Shown here piece by piece: positions 1-7,473 of a DNA stretch of 64,000 nt. The notes beneath the pieces were generated by a model. It saw only the letters and a list, made by a program, of their open reading frames with translations. It had not been told where the DNA came from and did no database searches. The stretch comes from Trichomonas vaginalis G3 (lineage: Eukaryota > Parabasalia > Trichomonadida > Trichomonadidae). Location: positions 62,001 through 126,000 of the forward strand of contig NC_067206.1 in the NCBI RefSeq assembly GCF_026262505.1, written 5' to 3'. Positions within the stretch are counted from its first letter, which is position 1; each line of letters begins with the position of its first letter. Both the position numbers and the translations under genes were made by a program.

Positions 1-2397
1 TTTAAATCAAACTCTTTCAATAAGTCATTGCGGAACTTTACAAAACCTTCTCTTAAAATTCTTACATCTTGTTTGCAGTAAAACGTGCTATATTTTTCTA
101 AGTCGAAGTGGTTTTCATCTATTCTGCAACCTTTGATGGAATCTATGTTTTTCATGAATGTATCTGCATCATGGATAAACTTACATGCTTCAGAAATGAC
201 ACCAGTTCTGTTGTCATTTGCTAACAAAACACTGCTGTAGTAGTTATATGGAAATACTTCTTTCGGTCCTGTTTGTAAGTTAAACATAGCAGGAAATAGT
301 TTAAGCTTCTTATTTATAACACTGTAAGAGTCTTTTATAATAATTGCCCGTCCTTTATATAAGCCAGTTATTTGCATTGTTCGTGAACCTTTAATGATGG
401 GAGTTCCTTTCACTTCTGTCATGTGTCTTAAGATGAAGTTTATGTCATAACTGAGGTTATGGAAATATATTAAACTCTTGTCAGGAAGTCTTTCCAAAAA
501 TTCTGTTGCACAGTTTTGACCCCAAATGCTTTCACTAACTGAACCATCTTCACTGTCATAACAGATGTTAAAAGCTTTATGAAAGCCATCCGTACTACAC
601 TCAAAGTCAGCAAAGAAAACGTGCTCAGGTATGAATTTACATTTAGCTTTATTTACTTCTTTTGACTCTGCTTTCTTCTTCAGTTGTACACAATACTTTG
701 GAGCATATGTCAAATCTTTAAATGGTGCAAGGTTCTGTTTATATAAGTCAGTCGTATATGTGAAAAGTTCTCCATAAGAAATAGGTTCGAAATATTTGCA
801 CTCCCACAATGTTTTCATAACATCCCATAACGGTGTTGTTCTATCATAACGAACTACATATTTATCTTCTCTCTTTGTATAAATCTTCATCTGTTTCTCA
901 ATGTTCATTCCACCACAAGCTTTGAGAATTTCTTTATAGTTTCGAATGAAGTATGTTGTCATTGGTAATCTTTCATTTAGCATGTAGTGGTCTTCAACAA
1001 GAAGTAAGTCAATAGTTCTAACAGTTTCGCATTCTTTTGGTATATATCTCTTTATTTCATTATGTCTTGAGTCATTGAAATAACCAATGGTAACATTAAA
1101 TGCTATACCTGTTGCGTCAGAAATTTCTTGTACTTTACTTTGAGGAAAGTCTCTAACACGAATGACTTCTCTCATGTGGTCAATAGTTTCTTCATTTACT
1201 CCAGCCTGAATGCAAGCATAAACGAAACAATTGTCCTCTGTCATAAGTGTTGCAGTTCTTTTGTTCAGTTCATTGAAGATTTGGTAGCGTTCAAGATTTA
1301 TAGGTAATGTGCAAAGATACTTCCAGAACTGACCGCTTCTCTTCTTATAAAACTTCTTTTCACCATTATCTTTCCAAAAGCTTTCTATAAGTGCTGGGTT
1401 TCCTGTTTGCTTAAGAGCTTCCAAAATGGCTTTCTGGTCATTTGTCAGTGTGCTTTCATCTCTATATGGTCTCTTTTTTGGTTTGCCTTTCTTTACATCT
1501 GACATCGTTAAGCCTTCATATTCTGTTAAATCATACATCTTTATTTCGGTAAGATTCTTTATGTTTGTCAAGAAGAAGTCATAGTGCATTTCAACAATAC
1601 CTGCAGCATTTGCTTCTATCTCTGATATAAAGTTCTCCTTCAAGAGCTGATGTAGTAATGTTCCAATATTATTGAGGTTTAACGTAGAACATTCATACTT
1701 TCCACCAAGTTTATAACATACCATCCATCTCTGTTGTGAGTTTATTTTAATTTTCTCTAAGAGTCTCATGAAAACCTTACCGAAATGTTTGTGTAAGTAG
1801 TCTCTGTTTGGTTCATCTAAAGCTTCGATGTTAAAGTCAATGAGTCTATTGCCTGACTTCACATTTCTCTTCCTATTCTCTTCATCTTTCTTTAACCATC
1901 TCTCACCTTCTTTTGGTTTGTCGTCAATGGAACGAATGACATCGTTAGCTTTGCGAACTTGTTCTATAGCACTTTTAAACATCTCTCTTCTCTGTTGTTT
2001 CAGTGTTCGTCTCTCTTTCGTGTTTCACCAACGTTTGCATTTGTTATGTCAAACATCTCTCTTCTTACTTCATGAGGTACAGCTCTTCTTGTTTCACCAA
2101 CGTTTGCATTTGTTATGTCAAACATCTCTCTTCTTACTTCATGAGGTACTGAACGTCTATGATATAAGTCAATAGCAATGTCATTTAAAGGAAATGCTAT
2201 TGCATGGACTTCGTCCTCGCCGCGTTGCGGCTTTATGAACTCATGAATTCTATCATAACTTATTGCACCATTATAGTCTTTAATGAAGTCAGCGAGTGCT
2301 TTTTGTTTGTTGCGTAATGCTTTGCAACATCTATATTAGCTTCTGTAAGAAGTTGTTTTATTTCCGAGTGTTCTAACTTAGACAACTTCCGATACAT
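1..2397 (-). pseudogene. polB: Maverick/Polinton protein-primed DNA polymerase B (N-terminal part, two frameshifts, runs off the left edge)
   Basis: This gene would replicate the Maverick element by protein-primed synthesis. The minus strand encodes the exonuclease region of a family B polymerase. Exo I is FFADFEC (near 594-620), Exo II is YFHNLSYD (near 445-470) and Exo III is YCKQDV (near 63-80). The palm motifs would lie beyond position 1. One open frame runs from about 2021 to the window edge. The preceding stretch (2021-2325) is in a second frame and the N-terminus, starting with ATG at 2397, in a third. I therefore see two frameshifts, near 2325 and 2021, and call this copy inactive. 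The second break sits at the edge of a 69-bp direct duplication. A GC-rich palindrome is embedded at 2208-2234. Family assignment is firm. Whether the breaks are real or assembly errors cannot be told from the sequence. Confidence 0.88.
2022..2149. repeat. Direct duplication inside polB, 69-bp period
   Basis: A segment of about 59-60 bp beginning gtttcaccaacgtttgcat occurs at 2022-2080 and again at 2091-2149. The 69-bp spacing is 23 codons, so the duplication itself keeps frame. The frame is lost at its downstream edge near 2021. Confidence 0.9.
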
Positions 2398-2490
2398 CTT
2401 TAGTAGGAAATAAAAAAAATATTTTTTGAAAAAATTAGATTAGATTTTTTTTAAGTTATTTTTTCAAAATAATTTAATATTTTTATTTTA
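2398..2490. promoter_or_regulatory. AT-only divergent promoter region
   Basis: Ninety-three bases separate the divergent starts of polB (2397, minus) and the 157-aa gene (2491, plus). The stretch is almost pure A/T with long T and A runs. It must hold the start sites of both genes if they are transcribed separately. No specific motif is certain. Confidence 0.4.
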
Positions 2491-2964
2491 ATGAAACACA
2501 TGCAAGATTGCAAGTTCTTTTCATACAATGCTCTCGCTACTGCCATCAAGAATGAGTTCAATAATGCTTCAAACGTTAATGTTATCTTTAACAAGAAGTT
2601 TGTGAAAGAATCTAAGTTTGGTCAGTATGTCAGACCATTAGCTATCGTCATTGACCGCAAACGTTATACTTCACAAGAGTTAGCAGTAGTTTTGAAACAA
2701 AAGAGTTTCTTCGTGAATGTCAAAGATACACATTATACTGTCATAAAGAACTCCAACATTGACTTCTTCAGTATTGCTATGAATCTTTCCGAACAGAAAG
2801 AATATAAGAAGGGTGAAACATCTGTGAAATATTATCCTTCATCTCTGAAGACAATAACGAACAAAGATGTTATACAAAAGTTCTTACCAAAGGTTGAAGA
2901 AGCTTCAATTGACATTGACGAAGGAAGTGAAATGGTTGAAGAAATTGACCCTGAAGCTATTTAA
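2491..2964 (+). CDS. Maverick orphan protein, 157 aa
   Basis: I do not recognise a family. The protein is hydrophilic, with a Lys-rich body, no signal peptide or membrane segment, and a very acidic C-terminal tail (about residues 128-157, rich in E and D). The first ATG is used. It is preceded by an A/T-only stretch and lies divergent to polB. The stop codon is followed immediately by the hairpin at 2965. The intact frame and codon pattern match neighbouring Maverick genes, so it is probably a real element gene. An acidic tail would suit a DNA-mimicking or nucleoprotein partner, but this is only a guess. Confidence 0.65.
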   Translation: MKHMQDCKFFSYNALATAIKNEFNNASNVNVIFNKKFVKESKFGQYVRPLAIVIDRKRYTSQELAVVLKQKSFFVNVKDTHYTVIKNSNIDFFSIAMNLSEQKEYKKGETSVKYYPSSLKTITNKDVIQKFLPKVEEASIDIDEGSEMVEEIDPEAI

Positions 2965-3016
2965 CCAAAAATATATTTTTGGTGAAGAGGTGAGATATCA
3001 CCTGTTTTTTCACCTC
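2965..3016. terminator. Recurrent Maverick intergenic hairpin, copy 1
   Basis: A CCAAAAATATATTTTTGG palindrome is followed by GGTGAGATATCACC and a T-run. It lies directly after the stop of the plus gene and before the 3' end of the convergent KilA-N gene. Related copies lie at 4716, 4872, 5996, 6248 and 15557. Placement suggests a bidirectional 3'-end signal. This role is inferred. Confidence 0.6.
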
Positions 3017-3022
3017 ATTCTC

Positions 3023-3072
3023 TCTTCGTTAATGTTGTCGTGACTTCTTCGTTAATGTTGTCGTGACTTCAT
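3023..3072. repeat. Two tandem 24-bp repeats
   Basis: The unit ttcgttaatgttgtcgtgac occurs twice in tandem with a 24-bp period at the 3' end of the KilA-N gene. The sequence is related to the 26-bp repeats at 4781 and 6051. Confidence 0.8.
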
Positions 3073-3896
3073 TCTTCCTCTTTGAAGTTATCGAAATATT
3101 CTGTTATTTTTTCCTTCAGTAATGTTAAGTCTTCTTTGAAGGTAAGTATTGTGCAACCTTTGATGTCATAGTGTGTTTGAGGAAGAGTATTTTTGACAAT
3201 TTCTTTTATTTGCTCATTCGGTGTCATTGAAATCGGTAAGTTTTCACGATAGAACCAGTTTCTGTCAGATTTATATATTTTAGCAAGGTCGTAAAAGCTT
3301 TTGTTGTTTCTTCTGACTAAATGCAACATAACCATATCTCTATCTTCTTCTTTCTCCAACTCTTCAGTATAAATCATATACTTATAACTCTTTTCCTTTC
3401 CTTTTGGTACTGAACGTGGTATTCTTTTCTGTATGCTTTTGTCTTTGGATTCAATGACTTCATCTTTTGCTTGAAGTTTCTTTTCCATCTCTCCACGTTC
3501 TGCTTTATATAGTTCATCTAACATCATGAAAATATAACAAGCATAACGAGGTGAAGCCCACATTGCTACAGCATTTACTAAAAGTCTATGAACATAATAA
3601 CCTTTCAAACCAGGTGCCAAATTCTTGCGATTTTCGTACGGAATCTCTTCCCTCGGTTTTCCGAGGGAAGCAATCATATGAGGAAATTCTTCTAAAAGTT
3701 CTTTTGCCTGTTGGTTTTCAAACCAATGATATGCTTGCTTTGTAGAACGAAGAGCGTTCATTATACTTTGCATTTGATACATATCATCTTTGACTGAACG
3801 AATGAGTCTCAATTGTTTGTTATATTGTATGTATTCGTATTCTTCATTTATGGCTTCATGAACGATAGCAGTTGTTGTGTTCTCTAATGTTGACAT
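3069..3896 (-). CDS. KilA-N domain protein, 275 aa
   Basis: A KilA-N domain (about residues 43-130) is recognisable. It begins with the MNALRSTKQAYHWFENQ helix and contains the diagnostic GYYVHRLLVNAVAMWASP (residues 99-116). KilA-N proteins are DNA-binding proteins of large DNA viruses, phages and Mavericks. A Lys/Glu-rich linker (about 130-165) leads to a C-terminal half of unknown fold. The frame is intact. A perfect 10-bp GC-rich hairpin is embedded in the coding sequence (3647-3670), encoding the SLGKPREEIP stretch inside the domain where family members vary in length. It lies divergent to the 124-aa gene across an inverted-repeat promoter. It probably regulates or binds the element's DNA. 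Confidence 0.85.
   Translation of the reverse strand: MSTLENTTTAIVHEAINEEYEYIQYNKQLRLIRSVKDDMYQMQSIMNALRSTKQAYHWFENQQAKELLEEFPHMIASLGKPREEIPYENRKNLAPGLKGYYVHRLLVNAVAMWASPRYACYIFMMLDELYKAERGEMEKKLQAKDEVIESKDKSIQKRIPRSVPKGKEKSYKYMIYTEELEKEEDRDMVMLHLVRRNNKSFYDLAKIYKSDRNWFYRENLPISMTPNEQIKEIVKNTLPQTHYDIKGCTILTFKEDLTLLKEKITEYFDNFKEEE
3647..3670. repeat. GC-rich 10-bp perfect palindrome inside the KilA-N gene
   Basis: CTTCCCTCGG, a TTTT loop and CCGAGGGAAG form a perfect stem in otherwise AT-rich coding DNA. It is one of several such palindromes in this Maverick (see the finding on coding palindromes). Confidence 0.85.
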
Positions 3897-3908
3897 TACT
3901 GTTCTTAC

Positions 3909-4003
3909 ATACAGGATAAAAAAATAAATAAAATAAAAACTAACTTTATTTTTTCTGAGATAAACACTATTTCTTCACAACATTAAATTTTATCCTGTAT
4001 GAA
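3909..4003. promoter_or_regulatory. Divergent promoter with inverted repeat
   Basis: Next to the minus start (3896) is ATACAGGATAAAA. Next to the plus start (4004) is its reverse complement TTTTATCCTGTAT followed by GAAATGA. The symmetric placement suggests a shared promoter element used once for each direction. The divergent pair at 12610 shows the same design. Confidence 0.6.
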
Positions 4004-4378
4004 ATGACTTTAAAAAGATTATTGACTGACTTCGAATACTATCTCATTGACGCACTGACAGACCCTCAAAACTGTGTTGAAAGTTCTTTAAGCTTTAAGA
4101 TTGAAGGTACGACGCATTTTGTCTTCACTTACGTATTGAAAGAATATGACCGTTATCATAACGAAGTGAATCAAACACTAATAAAATTTGTAGATAAAAA
4201 ATTGGTTAACAATGAATATTTTAAACGTGAAGACCCAAACACTGCTGGAGATGATGAAGAATACAGACAAGTTATTGAAAAAAATAACGCAAGATTAGAT
4301 GCAATAGAAAAGAAGTTTAATGAATGTCTTACAAACACGTATGAATATCTTATGCAGTGGGAAGCCAGATGGAAATAA
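4004..4378 (+). CDS. Maverick orphan protein, 124 aa
   Basis: Unrecognised family. The protein is soluble, with a predicted helical, charged C-terminal half (roughly residues 80-120, which could form a short coiled coil). There is no signal peptide. The ATG at 4004 follows the TTTTATCCTGTATGAAATGA box. An upstream in-box ATG is out of frame. The frame is intact and it lies divergent to the KilA-N gene, so co-regulation is likely. Confidence 0.6.
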   Translation: MTLKRLLTDFEYYLIDALTDPQNCVESSLSFKIEGTTHFVFTYVLKEYDRYHNEVNQTLIKFVDKKLVNNEYFKREDPNTAGDDEEYRQVIEKNNARLDAIEKKFNECLTNTYEYLMQWEARWK

Positions 4379-4419
4379 ATTTACGTCAAATATGCAATTT
4401 ATAAAATCTTATGTCGACA

Positions 4420-4491
4420 GGCTACGTAGCACAGTGGTCTAAGGTGGTGTTATGGAGGGGTCAGGTCTGTGGTTCGAACCGCGACAGCGCC
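4420..4491 (+). tRNA. tRNA-like sequence, probably a degenerate tRNA relic
   Basis: A near-perfect internal A box (TAGCACAGTGG, 4427-4437) and B box (GGTTCGAACC, 4471-4480) are spaced as in a 72-nt tRNA. The outer GGC pairs with the final GCC. The D stem gives three pairs. A T stem forms only with a six-base loop, and the middle of the acceptor stem does not pair. No clear anticodon loop is visible. It may be a decayed tRNA, a tRNA-derived short element, or a Pol III promoter. Confidence 0.35.
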
Positions 4492-4557
4492 GTATTTTCT
4501 TATTTTCTTTATTTGTCTTGTTTGTCGTGAATAAAAAGTGTCATAAAAGTGCTCTAT

Positions 4558-4620
4558 CTTCCACGGGAATAAATAAAAAATTTACTTTATTTCTTCTTTA
4601 TTTCTTTGTTCCCGTGGAAG
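4558..4620. repeat. Intergenic hairpin with 12-bp arms
   Basis: CTTCCACGGGAA (4558-4569) is the exact reverse complement of TTCCCGTGGAAG (4609-4620). The 39-nt spacer also contains complementary AATAAA and TTTATT runs. It lies in the gene-free stretch 4379-5018. Confidence 0.75.
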
Positions 4621-4715
4621 AAGGGTTTTGCTGTTTTTTCTCAGCCGAAATCAATGATTTTTTCATTTTTGGAATCCTTAGCGAATGAGGAATCTTTTCT
4701 CTCGTGGAAGCTTTG

Positions 4716-4780
4716 ACCTAAAATATAATTTAGGTGAAGAGGTGAGATGTCACCTGTTTTCTCACCTCTTTTTTCACCCT
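4716..4780. terminator. Recurrent Maverick intergenic hairpin, copy 2
   Basis: An ACCTAAAATATAATTTAGGT palindrome is followed by GAAGAGGTGAGATGTCACC and CTCACCT. It is the same element as at 2965. Confidence 0.6.
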
Positions 4781-4871
4781 CGTGACTTTGTCATAACTTC
4801 TTCGTAAATGCTTTGTCATAACTTCTTCGTAAATGCTTTGTCATAACTTCTTCGTAAATGAGTGTAAATGA
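4781..4871. repeat. Three tandem 26-bp repeats
   Basis: The unit tttgtcataacttcttcgta (26-bp period) is repeated three times between hairpin copies 2 and 3. An inverted, more degenerate array of the same unit lies at 6051-6213. Confidence 0.85.
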
Positions 4872-4933
4872 CCAAAAATATATTATAGGTGAAGAGGTGA
4901 GATGTCACCTCTTTTTTCACCTAATTTCTCACC
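4872..4933. terminator. Recurrent Maverick intergenic hairpin, copy 3
   Basis: Same element: an AAAATATATTATAGGTGAAG arm, the GGTGAGATGTCACC core and a T-run ending in CACC. It stands upstream of the 5019 gene. Confidence 0.55.
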
Positions 4934-5018
4934 CTCATGAATTTTCATGAATTTCCTTAAGATAGAAAAATAACGTTAGTTTTATTTTTATTTATTTTTT
5001 TATTTTGTATGTAAAGAT

Positions 5019-5790
5019 ATGATTTCAACAATCGGCACAACAACAATTCAAGCCGCGAACGGCGGGACTCTGTCCACAACAACTTCACCAAACTCGTTAG
5101 TCATGAATCCAACATCTATGTTAGTAGAGATGAAAAGCTTCATTCCTTCTTCATATACTTTCGAAACAAAAATCCAGAAGATAAAGCAAACTTTTAACAA
5201 GTAATTTAGACTGTAGTGCGAAAGATGAAACAAATGAACAGTATCTTTATGAAATGCAGGACATTATTGACCATTTACCTAAACTACCTGAAATTCAGCA
5301 TCAAAAACTAACTATTCCTGAATTCGATGAAATAGAAGTGAAACCAACTGACTCAGTAGAAATAAAGAAGTTCATTCGAAAGGTAAACTATGAGTTTCTA
5401 GGATTTCATTGCAACCATAAGGTTATGGACAAAGATTGCGACATGGTATATAAGAATGTTTCTGACATATATAAATCCGGGGAGTTTAAGACCTACGATA
5501 ACTTTGTTTCGTTAGTTGCTGAATGTGTATGGCAGATAAGAGATAAAGATAGAAGAGGTAAAATATGGAACGAACAGATAAGACCAACTGCTTTTGAGTT
5601 AAAGAAAACCATTGACGCCTTAGTTGTTTTAGCAGGTAAGGTTTCAGAATATAACGCAAAAATGAATCCGCAATGTTCTAAATGTAAAGCAGCAATTAGG
5701 AAATATAACTACTCCGTCAAAGAGATAGAAAGAATGCGAAACGACTATGCAGACTTAAAGAAAGAAGCAGAAAAAGCCAGCAGAAAATAA
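5019..5790 (+). pseudogene. Maverick orphan gene split by a frameshift
   Basis: A 61-codon frame (5019-5204) begins with a Thr-rich N-terminus. A second frame, open from about 5184 and with its first Met at 5254, encodes 178 further residues. The coding signal switches frame near 5190-5200, so one ancestral protein of about 250 aa is likely. The C-terminal part is helical and charged, with a PQCSKCKAAIRKY stretch that could be half of a zinc ribbon. The family is not recognised. The upstream TTTTATTTTGTATG resembles promoter sequences elsewhere in the element. Confidence 0.55.
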
Positions 5791-5791
5791 A

Positions 5792-5908
5792 ATGGACATG
5801 TTAGAATTTCTGAACAAAAACTATCCAACTGCTGACGATTTCCTTCTATCTGACGTCAGAAGAAATATAAAGAAACTTTCGGCATTGTTAAAACTTTTGA
5901 CATACTGA
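5792..5908 (+). pseudogene. Short truncated gene, 38 codons
   Basis: ATG at 5792 begins one base after the stop of the preceding gene, a tight spacing also seen at 14811 and 15031. The frame starts MDMLEFLNKNYPTADDFLLS and ends in a stop after 38 codons. Further coding-like sequence follows in another frame. It is probably the remnant of a small gene. Confidence 0.35.
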
Positions 5909-5995
5909 CAGAAGAAATAGAAGCTACGAAATTGTTTAGGATTTCAAATATACATCGTACAATTCATGTAAAACGCTTGTGAAAAACTGAGAAAA

Positions 5996-6050
5996 CAGGT
6001 GAAAAAAGAGGTGAAATTTCACTACTTCACCTAAATTATATTTATTTGGT
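5996..6050. terminator. Recurrent Maverick intergenic hairpin, copy 4 (reverse orientation)
   Basis: AGGTGAAAAAAGAGGTG, AAATTTCAC, TTCACC, then TAAATTATATTTATTTGGT. This is the reverse complement of copies 1 to 3. Confidence 0.55.
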
Positions 6051-6213
6051 CATTTACACTCATTTAGAAAAGTTTTTGACAAAGCATTTACGCAGAAGTT
6101 ATGACAAGCATTACGAAGGATATGACCATATACAGAAGAAGTTATGAAGAAGCTTTACGAAGAAGCATTTACGAAATTATGACAAAGCATTTACGAAGAA
6201 GTTATGATACAAA
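6051..6213. repeat. Degenerate inverted array of the 26-bp repeat
   Basis: Several copies of tttacgaagaagttatgaca run in the orientation opposite to the array at 4781. With the hairpins they make a large inverted arrangement around 4933-5996. Confidence 0.7.
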
Positions 6214-6223
6214 TTCAGACACC

Positions 6224-6295
6224 TTTGGGTCTCGCCGCTTAGCGCTGAGGTGAGAAACAGGTACATCTCACTCTTCACTAAATTATATTTTTGGT
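6224..6295. terminator. GC-rich palindrome plus recurrent hairpin copy 5
   Basis: GGTCTCGCCGCTTAGCGCTG resembles the palindromic insert at 2208. It is followed by GGTGAGAAACAGGTACATCT and CACTCTTCAC, a degenerate reverse copy of the recurrent hairpin. It lies just beyond the 3' end of the integrase relic. Confidence 0.45.
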
Positions 6296-6300
6296 GTAAT

Positions 6301-7454
6301 TTATGACAAAAAATAAATGGTACCATTAATAATTCCATGACTGGTTCTCTTCATGTCTGATTTACATCTAATGAAAAAGTTTAGAAGAATTTTTCTTATT
6401 CTTTCTGGCATGTTTTTATCTTTCCAGTATCCCCGCTCTAATGGTCCCAGATGTGTTGGCTTGATTTCTCTAAGTTCTTAGATGGTATAACATCTTCAAC
6501 GCCTCCTTCATATCTTACTTTATAATGTCATCGTTTGTGTTATAGCAAGTATTTCAATAACACATCCTCGCTTTGCTTCGTCAATGGTTTCAGCAAGTTT
6601 GCCATTACTATTTCACTAATTTATGTCGAGGGTAAAATGCTATGGAGTCGTCAGCAGCTTTTATAAGATATCCATTACCTTGGTAGAAGTCTACGATATA
6701 ATAGTTTCACTTAACCTTAAACGTTTTTTGTCAACGGTTTGTCGTCAAGAATACACGAACTTTTGTACCAGGAATGAGGGTAAATTGTGTTGAATTTCTG
6801 ATATTTTGTGTTTGGCTTCGTTTCTTTTGTATATACTTTTTCTCTTGTTGTTGTGTCATTGAATTTGGTGTATGTCCTGTTGTAGAATGTGTTGAGGATT
6901 TTAAACTTTCGAGAAATGTTTCATTGTTTCTTCGGTAAAGTCTCGCTCTTGATTTAAATCTCTGGAGTCTTATGAAGCGGTTAATGATCCGAGTATGTTA
7001 TGGTTATGGTCTTCAGTAGTGTAGTGAGTTATGTTATGCTTAATGAGAAATTCTGTGATTTCTTGCTGAGGTATGCACTTTCTTGGTCTGATGTTAATAC
7101 TTGGGTTATGTTCTGCTACAAATTTTGTAAAACTCTTAACACTTCAGCGAGTTTCCTTTATTTCTCATTATATCGCAAAAGCTTTGCGAGTGTTAACAAT
7201 TATGAAGATGAGGAATGGTTTATGTCCTCTTTTTCTGCTTTGAATGAAAGGTGCACGAATTGGTATGCGTCAGGAGTGTTGGAGTAAATTGGTAAAAAGT
7301 AGTCGTAAGGGTTTATTTTTGTTTGATGTACAACATTTTTGTCAAAGAACCTTTTCATTTCAGCTCTGTTAGTAAATCCCCAACTCTTTGCAGCTTCATT
7401 GAATTTCTTAAATGACCTCCATGGATGTTGTTCGAATACTTCTTTCAAGCTCAT
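6301..7454 (-). pseudogene. Maverick retroviral-type integrase, multiply frameshifted
   Basis: The minus strand shows an integrase spread over several frames. The N-terminus starting at 7454 (MSLKEVFEQHPWRSFKKFNE, 84 codons) ends in a diverging tail. Next come LTSDQESAYLS, typical of the second catalytic Asp region, and QEITEFLIKHNITHY followed by TTEDHNHNILG, as in Maverick c-integrases. Downstream are an IPGTKVRVFL strand, FYQGNGYLI, and a chromo/SH3-like tail (KVRYEGGVEDVIP, then GPLERGYWKD) ending at the stop at 6301. I count at least five frame changes plus stops. The enzyme would have catalysed element insertion. This copy cannot. Identification rests on motif order and length. Confidence 0.72.
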
Positions 7455-7473
7455 TTATGTAAAGTTAAAGATT

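Noticed and set aside
1828-2175. 115-residue plus-strand frame rich in Phe, Leu and Ser
   Set aside because: It is antisense to polB across its duplicated segment and has the low-complexity look of a shadow frame.
5048-5233. 61-residue minus-strand frame
   Set aside because: Antisense to the Thr-rich start of the 5019 gene, with no independent support.
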